Assembly (NCBI RefSeq): GCF_963675165.1
Contig: NC_087379.1
Location: 4,419,442 to 4,483,441, forward strand
Length of the DNA: 64,000 nt
Source of the DNA: Halichondria panicea
Lineage: Eukaryota; Porifera; Demospongiae; Suberitida; Halichondriidae
Direction of reading: 5' to 3'
The translations under genes and the position numbers were made by a program. The notes under the pieces are model-generated. The model was not told the DNA's origin and searched no databases. It was given only the letters and a program-made list of their open reading frames with translations. This document shows, piece by piece, positions 37,301 to 47,030 of the stretch (its first letter is position 1; each line of letters begins with the position of its first letter).

Positions 37301-40300
37301 TGTACCTCATCGATCTGCATGTTAAATATCAGTAAAGTGACGACAATTAAATTATAAGTAACACAGCTATAGTAACCTACATGCAACTGACACAATATCG
37401 ATAAATTCTTCATAAATTAGACTAAAAGCACCATTAGATAATTATTATACTAGATTTTTGACGTCAATTACAGATGGTCTTCTACTAATTGCCTGCAAGT
37501 ATCAGCATACCAAAATCGTTGAGTATCTTCTGAATGATGTTAGCTGCGACCCCAATGTCAAGGATGACGACCGACAAACACCACTCTCTCTAGCATGGAA
37601 CAAAGATATTATTCAACTCTTGTTACAGCACGGGGCTACAGCCGGAGATGTTTATACAAATCATCGCAAAGCTCTTGGTAAAGTTTTTTCGAAGAATCCT
37701 CTGAAAAACCCAGTGAAAATGCTTGTTATCGGTCACGGTGGAGAAGGAAAGAGCACTCTCATTGAAGCAATGGAACATGAGCCAACTGCACTCACATCTC
37801 TAGTCAACATCTTTGTCTCCCCTAAAGAAGTCGATGGAGTCAGCCAGAAAACAGCCGGAATCATCCCTCGATTATTCAAAAGCAGCATATTTGGAGAGGT
37901 GTTGGTGTGTGACTTTGCTGGTCAGGAGGCCTACTACAGCAGTCATGCTGCCATTATCAAGTCAGCAGTCTATGCATGTCGCCCCATTATTGTCTTAGTC
38001 CTTGGGCTCCATAGAGACGACACCCTTACCACCTATTCTATCTCTTATTGGTTAGGGATCATTGCCAATCGGTGTGCCAACATAGAGGGCACAGTCCCAC
38101 TCATTGTGGTAGGTAGCCATGTCGATTGCTTAACCGACAAACAGAAAATTAAAATTTTGAAAAAAGAAGAGATTGTTTTACAAGCTGTTTCAAGATATCC
38201 GACCTTGGATCTGTTGAAGTTCATTCCCATGGACAATCGCTACTCCAATTCTAGCGGCATGAAAATACTACGAAACACTGTCGGCCCTGCTTGTGCCCGC
38301 ATTCGATCAAAGTTGGCCGTTTCTTTAAATGCACACATGTTCCTGATTTACCTTGTTCGCAAGGATGAGATTGCAGTATCACTGGAACAAGTTCAGCGAC
38401 AAATTAAAGAGGAATCCAGTCAAGTTCTGTCCAAGAAGCACAAAGAAGCTGTACCGTTCATTCCGACAACCATTCCTCGTCTTGTTGAAATCTGTTTTCA
38501 GCTCAATGATAAAGGTCACATCCTCTTTCTACACAATACTGTCTCACCAGAGATGAGCTTCATTGTCCTCAAGAAACAAGAGCTTTTGGGTGAAGTCAAT
38601 GGCACCATATTTGCTCCAGAGGATTTCGATCAGCACTGTCAACTCTCCACAAGCACTGGTGTGGTACCTTGCTCCAAACTGGCTGCTCACTTCTCTAACT
38701 TGGATACTGACATGCTCACTGGATTCTTGATTCATCTTGAGTTCGCTGTGCCCATTGAAGACCCAGAAGTTCTCCGTCTTATTGATCAGCATCGAAAAAA
38801 TGTTGGCGAGTCAGTAACGCTCGACGAGAAATATTTCTTCTGTCCTGCTCTCATCCGATTAGATGTCCGCACGACAATTTTCAAGCATCGAGACGACCTC
38901 GCTTATCATTTCGGTTGGGTAATGTCATGCTCTCACAAGGACCAGTTTCTTGACGCTCGATTTCTCCATGTTCTTTTGCTTCGGATATCTCTCTCCCTGG
39001 GGCTTGCTCCTGTGATAGATCCTGATATCCCCTCTCTCCAACACCAATGCTCTGTCTGGAAGACTGGTGTTTGTTGGGGCACGGCTGACGGTGTCAAGGT
39101 GCTGGTGGAGGTTGTCAACAAAAAGAAAGCGGTTGTTTTAATTCAAGCTCACCATCTCTCACTGGACCTCTTCAAGCTGCGCTCCATTGTGATAAAGAAA
39201 GTTGTGGACACTTCAATTGAGTTGTGCTCTACTGTAGTCACTGAGGAGGCCCTCCTTCCTCCTGACAGTGTAACCTACCCTCTGGAAGATACACACGTCT
39301 TTGATCTCAAATCCATCGCTGAAAGCATTGTAGGCCAAAAGATGTGTGTAGTATCGACTAACGGTGTAGACCCTATGCCATTGAGTGAGCTTCTCCAAGC
39401 TGAGGTGTACGCTGATCTCGGTGAGAATATTCTACAAGCTCTATGCAACCCAGCACACGATAAGAAACTCTCTGATGGACTCCTCTCTGCTCTTTCATCT
39501 TGTTGGAGCAAGAATCCTAAACTCTCCGACATAGTTCGTTCAGCTGTTTCTAGTGACATTAAGAGCACACATCGAATCAGTGGTAGTCTAGAGCATGTTC
39601 TGAGGGCAAGCATCACTGGGGATTCTAGTGGTGAAGCACTGAGAAGAATTCTGGATCCACTTAGTGTGTTTGCTGGACGGAACCCTCTCGTGAGTTGAAA
39701 CATTTACTTGGCTACTTGTATGTGTTCATCCTTGCTTTATTACCTCTATATATAGGAACTAGCTGGTGTTGCTGCTAAGGAGACTAGTGATTATCTACTA
39801 CCAGCCCCCAGGCCAATAGCAAACTGTCCAAGCACAGGTATTATACTACCAGACTAGCTAGTCTAAGATGATGTATAAAACTATATAATTATACTTATAC
39901 TCTTTCAGTACAGTTAGAAATGTATCGGAAAATGTTTACGTGTGTGCATGGAGTGACGTATTAAGCCAAGTATAAATAGGACTAAAGCTGACTTTATCCA
40001 GTGTGAGTAATGTATGTGCCCGGCTTTATCCTATAGTGATGTACCACAATAAACACCGTGTTCATTTTATACACTCTATACACACAGACTCTCTCCCCGT
40101 TGTGGCTGGAGCAGCTCCAATGGTTGAGAATTGGTCAGTAAGAGAGAGGACTCAAGTCAGAGCAGAAGTCAGTCAAACCACACGCACTAAAGGTATTCTG
40201 CTCGTGCATATAGTAACAGCTCACAATAAATGCATATATACGTATTGTTTTTATTGTCAGCACGTACATGCATGGGATTCTAGAATACGTTTAATTGTTC

Positions 40301-43060
40301 ACTAACTAACCCGAGGTGCATATATTAGGCGACCACAGGTTATAGTATAGGCCGCTTGTCTTTCTGTCTATGATTCTGACTGTGCTCACTGGCCAGGCTG
40401 CCATAGCACTGCGTTTACAGCATCGATAGCCGCAACATAACAGGTTATTGCACATAAAAGCTTGGTTGTCGTATATAAGCGAGCAAAAGCTAGGCTTGCA
40501 CGTTGGCTTGCACGTTGGCTATAAGCTATATAGCTATGTACGCGGCTTGAGTTCGAGGCAACTCGTTGCACATGCACACTACTATAGCAACCACAGTTTC
40601 CATGCCATGGCAAGACTCTAGGTTTCTTTCTGTGACCCTAGTCCCAGCTAGTATGATCGATCACTGCAGTAATACCGCTCTCATATACCCTTGCCACAGC
40701 TTTGGGTGTGGTTCTCTATAGATCTATATCTGAATTTCAGCATGTTGTTAAGTTGCTAGTGGTTTCTACTCGATTTTACAACTCCTCTATGTAGTTGTGA
40801 GACATCTACAACTACACTTCAAGCCGAGGGTGTAGTTCTCTAGTTAAGCCTCGGTGTGCACATGCGCAAAGCAAGTAGTGCATGTGTGTGTGCGTGCGTG
40901 TGTGTGTAGACTGCTATAGCTGCTCAAAGACTGAGATTAATGAAGTGCAAGTAGCCACGTTTTCAATTGTAAATTTGCAAGTTTTTGCTTAGTAATATTT
41001 GCATGGAATACCGTTGCAGTCTTAGTGCATGGTCACCAGGCCGATTTTTCTCTATTTCGGCCGGCTCAGTACCGTATTTATTCGATTTAAGGAGACCCTT
41101 CAAATATGATTAATTAACACAAAGAAGACTCTGCAACCAAGAGTTTCAAGCAACGAGCTTCGCTCTGGCTAAGTCTACATAAAAAAAACTCACATTGAAG
41201 GCCATTTCCGTCTCTTGAGAATCATGCATAGCAAAAACAGTTAATAGAAAGTTGCTATTCTACTTAGTAAGTATATAGCTGTACACTATAGAGCATGCAC
41301 TAGCTAGTGTTAGCTGTAAGAGTAAGATAAAAGCTGCAAAGCTACACTGCAGAACATAAATACTTTAATGACGCACTGCATCATCGTTACTATGACTTCA
41401 ACATAAATTTCCGCAGGCAAGTACATATAATGAACCTCTGTATATAGAAGACCTCTGCTGAGGTATCTAAGTGAAATAAGGGACCTCTCAGTAACCAATC
41501 AGATTGCACCATTTTTGTGACAAGCATTTTCTAAAAGCAGTGACTACTGCGTTGAGAATTTTTTTATCGTGTACTAAATAGAGGTTAAAATGTGTAACCA
41601 CCTATAGCATCAATTCCAATCCGCTATAAATGTTGTATTTTGAGCGGCCTGTATAGTCGAGGGTAGTTGAGTCCTCGACTTCAATTAGATATGCGACACA
41701 AGGACTGCACATATTTTTTCAAACTTCAAAAGTAGCAACCTCTGGCTTCGTGAATAAATACGGTACACTGTTTCATGAGAGCAGCAGCTATTAAAATGAA
41801 AGCACCGCGGGTGCTGATGCCTCGGTGGAGGTGCCAAAGCTACATAACATAAAGCACTAATAGCTAGCTTTTATACACACATTGATTATAATTATCATGA
41901 TTAATTTTGCTGCATGCAGAATCCAGAATCACAGGGAAACTTAAAGAGTGGGTAATGATCGACGATGATCGTTGTTAAAACGATCGATGCCAAAAGTTCA
42001 AGTCTAAAATTAATGGCTGCAAGTCAGCAGAGCCTTGCAGCTCTCTTCTCACTCTTGCAGGTACCAATAGCTAGTGTTCTAGTGCAGAGTTAACTACTAA
42101 GTAGAGTAGCAACACTCGGTGAACAAGTTTTGCTACGGACTCTTCTGAAAAGGCTGCAATGGCATTCCAAGTAAGCAAAACTAGGCATAACTCGAGAACG
42201 AAGCTTTATTTTGTAAATCCACAAATAACAAGCCAAGAAAACATGACTAGAAGCCTATAGAAACTCTTACTTGCACTTCATTGATCCTTGAGCAGCTGAA
42301 ACAGTCTACACACAGACAGACACACAAACACACTACCGTATACCTCGCTTGCGCATGCGCACCGAGGCATAACTATACTAATGGACTTTAAACTTTGGCA
42401 TCCTTTAAGGGACGTTCAGACAACTTTCCAAGAGTAGCACAGCTTTGTACTTAGTATATTCTTTATGAAGCACATCTCAGTCGCAATATCTAGCTCTTGT
42501 TTTTGTGATTACAGACGAAAATAGCCAATGTTCTTCAGCAGCCTAGGCGTAACACGCCTAGACTTCAAAGGGTTTTGCCCACACAACGTACAAAACATAG
42601 TAAAACATGACGTCAAATGACATGCGTTTTCAATCCCTTTCTCTTCTTCATCTATGCTTTCATTTGATCAGTGTACGTTATATCCTCTATTTTACACCCA
42701 GAAGAATTGGTGGTGAATGGTCTAACACTCGCTGTTGTTAAAAGGAGGACTGGAATCAGTGACACCCAGCTGGACACAGAGATCATAGAACACGATCTGT
42801 ACAACTTGGCTGACTGTTTCGATAATGTGGACACGTACCTTCTCAAGCTACGCCTGACTCCTGGCCAACAAACTGATATCAAATACCTTGCTTTTCGACG
42901 GTCTACTCAAATAGCCATGGCCGAAGCTTTGAAGCTGTGGCGTGCCCCCAATCCTCTTGTTGCCACGTTCCGAGCCCTGTTGACCATCTTACTGGATCTC
43001 AAGAGAGGAGACGTGGCTGTTCGGGTGTGTCAGTACATTGCTGACAGAGTTCCACAATAA
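22394..43060 (+). CDS. Ankyrin-ROC-COR-Death domain protein
   Basis: Twelve exons join in phase to about 1262 aa: 22394-22404, 23225-23526, 25117-25221, 25737-25841, 30286-30390, 32211-32282, 32956-33042, 34880-34984, 36000-36104, 37474-39689, 39756-39837, 40088-40192, and 42672-43060 (thirteen if the 11-nt ATG exon is counted). Order: ankyrin repeats (about residues 10-400); a ROC GTPase with P-loop GHGGEGKS near residue 418, DFAGQE and GSHVD; a COR region; then a C-terminal Death domain (DLYNLADCFDN to VRVCQYIADRVPQ). This matches DAPK-type ROC-COR-Death architecture without the kinase, and the N-terminus starts directly in ankyrin sequence. Such proteins are cytoplasmic signalling scaffolds in known animals; the partner here is unknown. 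The short first exon and the 72-nt exon are the least certain. Confidence 0.85.
22668..22893. mobile_element. Fold-back MITE with CCGTATAG ends (divergent copy)
   Basis: It runs from TACCGTATAGATCTAGCGGG to TTTCCCGTTGCACGGTA, with GCGAAATTTT-type words mirrored inside. It lies in intron 1 of the ankyrin-ROC gene. Confidence 0.55.
23225..23526 (+). other. First ankyrin exon of the ROC-COR-Death gene
   Basis: It encodes about 2.5 ankyrin repeats, seen as QLYEASEGGHVNVVEKLL, GRTALHAACLNNKPDVVKVL and TPLHYACWVGHLKCVQLL. The TxLHxA cores are well kept. A GTAAGT donor follows TGT GAC CTA G (phase 1), the phase used by all following ankyrin exons. Confidence 0.9.
25316..25553. mobile_element. Fold-back MITE with CCGTATAGCG ends
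   Basis: The ends TACCGTATAGCGCGAAATTT and AATTTCGCGCTATACGGTA are nearly perfect complements. It sits between two ankyrin exons. Confidence 0.75.
26130..26330. repeat. Inverted repeat around GTTTCTTAGTAGTATTGAGAA
   Basis: The left arm TTCTTAGTAGTATTGAGAAC is mirrored by GGTTTTCAATACTACTAAG, which itself occurs twice (26266-26284 and 26285-26303), and the outer parts pair through GGTGTACTAGG and CTACACCTA. It is probably a fold-back element in an ankyrin-gene intron. Confidence 0.5.
26720..27070 (+). repeat. Tandem repeat, about three units of roughly 100 bp
   Basis: Units share GTCACTGTGTGTATAAAG, AGACATGTGAATAT, CAAAGAAAATGTTTCTTAC and GACCAGCCATGTCC. It is intronic, with no coding signal. 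Confidence 0.6.
28360..28964 (+). pseudogene. Crypton-like tyrosine recombinase fragment
   Basis: The open part (28575-28964) reads PLGHNVLSKVVYNLMKD, then HYTNHSLRVSSATRLF, then MSRTGHSSTDGVRAYKR. This holds the R-x-x-x box II region and the TGH(S/R)S...VR-Y-KR C-terminal block of tyrosine recombinases of the Crypton/ZMYM/KCTD1-related type. Homologous residues upstream (GVLYDFTSYTTP, FALYLTPLRCPKPNVWY) lie in other frames, so at least two frameshifts are present. The N-terminal part is not found. It lies in the intron between ankyrin exons at 25841 and 30286 and is probably the relic of an inserted element. Confidence 0.65.
28966..29116. repeat. Inverted repeat with TAGACTACACC ends
   Basis: GATAGACTACACC and AGTAGAATATGTGTCTAxGTAACC are mirrored by GGTTACTAAGACACATATTC and GGTGTGGTCTATC. 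A CG-rich loop with GCGGTTAGACCGAGG words lies in the middle. It directly follows the recombinase fragment and could be an end of the same insertion or a separate fold-back element. Confidence 0.6.
29664..29765 (+). repeat. Short tandem repeat, about 24-bp unit, four copies
   Basis: The unit CACTTCCTGTAGAATATGCG (plus TCC) repeats four times with small changes. The period is too short, and the spacing absent, for a CRISPR array. It is intronic. Confidence 0.7.
32290..32840 (-). mobile_element. TGCCTCGGTG-TIR MITE, reversed copy
   Basis: It matches the 4580-5160 element in reverse: it opens with GGTGCGCATGCGCAAG and closes with CACCTCCACCGAGGCATCA-type sequence (near 32810). Its right-end side starts only about ten bases after the splice donor of the 72-nt ankyrin exon, so it inserted almost at an exon edge. 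Confidence 0.65.
33218..34520 (-). pseudogene. Decayed pogo/Tigger-like DDE transposase
   Basis: Minus-strand pieces in several frames line up with the family order. First an HTH part with RKQWRTDEQMLAAI and ADLHGVPRSTLKDRLSG (about 34280-34440). Then come WWQNFMKRNYPSLGLRAGDS-type residues (about 34040-34100) and QIYNMDETSVPLEPRSPKVV with the first catalytic Asp (about 33850-33900). LILLLDGHTSHFEPNSIQFA with the second Asp is near 33600-33680. A CxxC zinc-finger tail (CCVCYGSL to HEDCID) lies at 33320-33430. Several stops and frameshifts separate the pieces, so no active enzyme is made. A candidate end, CAGTGCCTGTAATCTAC after TA, is at about 33093. Confidence 0.75.
35143..35624. mobile_element. 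TIR element with about 55-bp ends
   Basis: The left arm GCTAGTCTCATGAATCAGCC then CCCTTCTTTTGGGAAG and TCTGAGCACTCTTG is mirrored at 35562-35624. No ORF is seen. A one-sided relative (AGTCTCATGAATTAGCCGCC) is at about 63278-63420. Confidence 0.65.
36669..36937. mobile_element. hAT-like MITE with CAGTGGCGGATCCAGG ends
   Basis: The 16-bp ends CAGTGGCGGATCCAGG and CCTGGATCCGCCACTG are perfect complements. CATTG precedes (36664-36668) and follows (36938-36942). It inserted into a decayed partial copy of the TGCCTCGGTG element. The ends resemble hAT elements, but the flanking duplication seen is 5 bp rather than the usual 8. Confidence 0.75.
37474..39689 (+). other. ROC-COR exon of the ankyrin-Death gene
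   Basis: This 2.2-kb exon encodes the last two ankyrin repeats (LLLIACKYQHTKIVEYLL and RQTPLSLAWNKDIIQLLL), the ROC GTPase and the COR dimerisation region. The GTPase shows G1 GHGGEGKST, G3 DFAGQEAYYSSH and a G4-like GSHVD in place of the common THxD/NKxD. It is far longer than the other exons. Confidence 0.9.
41793..42371 (+). mobile_element. TGCCTCGGTG-TIR MITE, full copy
   Basis: It is collinear with 4580-5160, from GCACCGCGGGTGCTGATGCC to GCGCACCGAGGCATAAC, including the TTGCGCATGCGCACC end. It lies in the intron before the Death-domain exon. Confidence 0.75.
42672..43060 (+). other. Death-domain terminal exon
   Basis: It encodes 128 residues ending in a stop at 43060. The Death-domain helices are visible as DLYNLADCFDNVDTYLLKLR, then TDIKYLAFRRSTQIAMAEAL, KLWRA and FRALLTILLDLKRGDVAVRV. 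It joins in phase to the exon at 40088-40192. Confidence 0.85.
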
Positions 43061-43297
43061 GAACACTCAACACTTATCTTGCTGCAGTGCATGTGCATTT
43101 ATTCCCACACTCACACATCCTTTAATCTTATACACACTTTCTATCATGCTGTTTATTTTGGCTGAAGACGTTTACTCAGTTTTTATGCACTTGCAATCAT
43201 CACGAACACAATTTTATGTTAGTCATGCATGCATTCATCAGTATTCTGCTTCAATTACCATGCTACATAATTCATAATAATATTTATTTTGAGCAAT

Positions 43298-43340
43298 AAT
43301 AAAATTCTCTTGACAATTTACTTATTGCTGTGACAATAAA
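43298..43340 (+). terminator. Polyadenylation signals of the ankyrin-Death gene
   Basis: Two AATAAA hexamers lie at 43298-43303 and 43335-43340, 240-280 bp after the stop codon. The actual cleavage site is not visible from sequence. Confidence 0.6.
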
Positions 43341-43349
43341 ATGAAAAGC

Positions 43350-46300
43350 TGGAAACATATACCGATATATTTCGAGGGTATATAAATGTTCATGGTTTTC
43401 GCTGATTAACCATAGCATGTATACTGCAAACATTTATACCCGCAAATTTAATGTTCTGTTTCTGGTCAGGTTGCTTCCCTGATTACGTGAGGCCAGGAGG
43501 AACAACAGCAACTGCATGAGCTGCAAATATTTGCAGTGTCGCATGCGCAAACCACACCCACTAACTCTAGGCTGAGTGGGTGTTGCAATAATTATAACAT
43601 AATTATTATCATGTATATATATACAGCACCTACAACTCAGTATACTAAGAGACATGCATGCAGCTCAAAATAGAATGCAATACAAATTTTGTGGTTTCCC
43701 GGCCAATCCTAGCATATAGGGTGATATTCATTTCCCTATACATGCACATGCATTTTGGGTGATAATTTTGTGGGACATAATGATCATTGACTGTGCATGA
43801 ATTTTGTACAAGGCAAGAGTTTTAGGCAAGCCGCATATACACAGTCATATAATTATGCATGCATATGTTGACATGCATATGGAAGTAATGATGTTTGGTA
43901 CAGTCTATATACATCTCTTAATTAGAATTCCTATAATTTAATGACAATCAGTTTAGGTTTAATTGTGATGCTAACACTATACTAGGTACATTATGCATGT
44001 TTGTACAGCTATAGTCTATAGCTGTACAAACATGCATAATTATTATGAATGACGTTGTAACAGATTGGAGTTATGCTTTGTCCGCTTTCTTGTTTCTATG
44101 CTTTTTGGTGTTTTTCCCCTGCCCAATCCTAGCAAATGTTTTTGTGGGTCTTGTTCCCATGCTTTTTTCTTTGGTCAGATCGTCGAATAGAGATGTATAA
44201 TTATGTTGGAGTTAGTGGGCAGCATGTATTCGTAAATTTGCAGTTATTCAGGTGTTGTAACTTATAGTGATGCCTTTTTTCTTCAGATTTTCGAAGCACC
44301 AGACTCACCAGAGACTATATTTCAACTATAAAATTATATCAACAATGGCTGCAGCTATAATTATTAGCTTCTCATCCTTGTTTATAATCAGTATAATAAT
44401 TAGATGTATGTCATAATTTATACTTCGCATGTACATAAATAACAATCTTAGATGCAACAGATATCTATAGTCTAGACAATAGCTTGGAAGACACTCCACT
44501 GAGTACGTGTGCAACGAGAAGAATCTAGGAAGACAGAGTAGATCTAGGAAGACAAGAGTACCTGAGTGTGACCATAGATAGACGAGCGAAATGGATAGGT
44601 AACACTTATAGCGCCTCGAAAACTATCCACGTTTCGCTCTGGGGTTTAATCGAGGCCGCCTACTGTAAGCTTACGTGAAAAATAAGCCAAAAAGAGTCAA
44701 ATGGTTGTCTTAATTACTGTCAGTGTGAGAATCCTGCTGCTGAACTTTCACTTCTGTTTGATACTTGAGGCTATATATAACACATTTGCCTGCAAAATCA
44801 TAACCAAAGAATGGAAATCTGACCACTACTTAACAAACTCCATGCAATACATCACTTAAAGATCGCAGGAATATATCTGCTTCAAAATCATCAACAATTA
44901 AAAATCCTGTATTTCTCCCACTACCTTCTCACCCATCCCCTTCCCCCCGTCATCCACACAACCAAATGCTCTTTATACCACATGTGCATGTGGGCATCTC
45001 ATCCCACAAACATTCCTTTTTTCTGGATGTAATACCGATTCGGAACTGGATGGCCAGTAGCTCTTCTGTTTCATCATTTAAATCAAACCTCAGTATAATT
45101 TTATATAGTAACAATGTAATTTTGTAATTGTAGCTCTTTAATTTTTGTTTTATTTTTCTGTCTTTTGTGCTGTCCAGGGGAAATTTTCACACTAGCCATC
45201 TGAGCTACTGACCTATATTTACGCATACCTTGGTTATGCATTAAAATTTCTTAAATAAATAAATAAAAAAGTACGCTACCTATTTAGGTTGTTAGCTATA
45301 ATAATATAGGTGTTATTGGTACATTGTTGCCAAGCGAGTGGGTAGGTCAAAGGAATCCAGTGCTCTGTATATGGCATATGTTGCATCGCTACCATAGCAA
45401 CCATATATATATTGCACTGCATTATGCAACATAAACATAGCGATGCAACATATGAAATCTGCTTTTGGACTTATCCCCCACCCTCCACCTAATAACTCAT
45501 TTGGTCCCTTTCTGGAATTCAGCAAAACTAATGAATTCACTCAAATTCACTCAAAGCACATGTCATATTACAATTTATAGGGAAAACTTGACCAATCAGA
45601 AGAGTTTAACGTCATTGGGCAACAAGTTAGTTATTGCAGCCGCCCTCGTGCAACATGCCATATAACTGATTATTGCACATAAGCACTCGTGCACTGCTGG
45701 GCAATAACTAATACGAAACATCCTAAAATATTGAAAAACAATGTTCTTTACCTCTAGCTACTTCCCAGCAATCCAAAAAATCTTCTGTTATTTCCAAATA
45801 ATACCTACTATAAAATGATACAGCCGTTTCGCTCCCTACCCCCGGGAAAACTACTTTTATGACTGTTTTGGAACACTGATTCAGACCTTTCCAAGCCCCC
45901 CCACAACTTTTATTTAATGTCCCTTTATTATCAGAAAAAAATTTTCTGCATGCCTGTATCTTAGCTCAGCCCAGTGTATACATGTATATGCATTTTATAT
46001 GCAGCTTATGTGAGCACGTAATCCGTTTCCAATCTACTTGCGACATATAGAATCAGGAAGACAATAATTTGGAAGACATAGTATACCTGAGTGCAACATA
46101 CATATGAGAATAAATAACTGGGAAGACAGGTAGCTGAGCTAGGTTCTTCACTTTCCAACTCTAGAACTGATCGCTCTCTTTGAGCAATTATGATTCGAGG
46201 CCAACCCCCGAGCCTCGAGGAGTCACATAAAAATGGCGGAATTTTCTAGGTGTCGAGCCTGGAGGTCATATTATCATAATGTGCTTCGGTCGCAAATCTG

Positions 46301-46740
46301 AGAAAATGCCCATGGCCAAGACTGTACAGTGCATCCAGTCTAAAGAGTAGAATGCCACAAATGTGTGAGTAGTTGTACTTAAATGTAAATATTTTATGAT
46401 TAGAACATTTCTAAGAACATCTGCTGATACCATTGTGTAGGTGAATGAATAAGCTACAACATGTCCAAAAATGTTTCCATGGCAACATAAGGTGGTGGGT
46501 TTGTGGTGAATAATATATTAAACAGTGAACAATTGTTATAGTGGGTAATCGGTTAGAGAGAGAAAAGACCAAAGGTTTCCGGCTAAGGTTTGGAACTTTG
46601 TTAATAACATCTATAGATAGTTTGGCTATCTTATGAAAGGTTCGATGTTCCTTAAATATCTACACATCATTCCTTATAACCTTATCCTGTTTTGTCTATG
46701 ATATTGGCAAGCATTAGTAGATCTACACGCTATAGTTACT
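43350..46740. other. Gene-poor region with repeat debris
   Basis: No gene is recognised. It contains a decayed CCGTATAG-type fold-back (43360-43445), fragments with CCAATCCTAGC words that also occur near 32110 and 44130, a probable non-LTR retroelement tail (44960-45270) and an inverted repeat with CATATGTTGCATCGCTA arms (45371-45453). Confidence 0.6.
44960..45270 (+). mobile_element. Probable 3' end of a non-LTR retrotransposon
   Basis: One frame reads SSHKHSFFLDVIPIRNWMAS followed by SSVSSFKSNL, similar to the SFFPRxIxxWNxLP...SSxxSFKxxL ending of CR1/jockey-type reverse transcriptase ORFs. About 150 bp later the sequence ends in repeated AAATA units (TAAATAAATAAATAAAAAAG), typical of such tails. 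The rest of the ORF is not found and the frame is degenerate. Confidence 0.5.
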
Positions 46741-47030
46741 CGAATCTATAGATAATAACATAAACGGATGCCTGCATGCATGTATAACCGATTATTTACA
46801 TATATACGTCGTGTTTAATAAATATGGTAGGTGCATGGGTAAAGATCATTAACTCAATTTTCTTTAACTGACAGATGTGAGTGGAATTGGCACCACATCT
46901 TATGTTTGATCTATGATATTAGCAAGTTATATATATGGATATAGTAGATCTGTACAGCTATATATTTATGCTCACATACATTTAGTAGCTCAGTATAGAT
47001 AATAATATGGAGCTTGTAGACAAAGTCACA

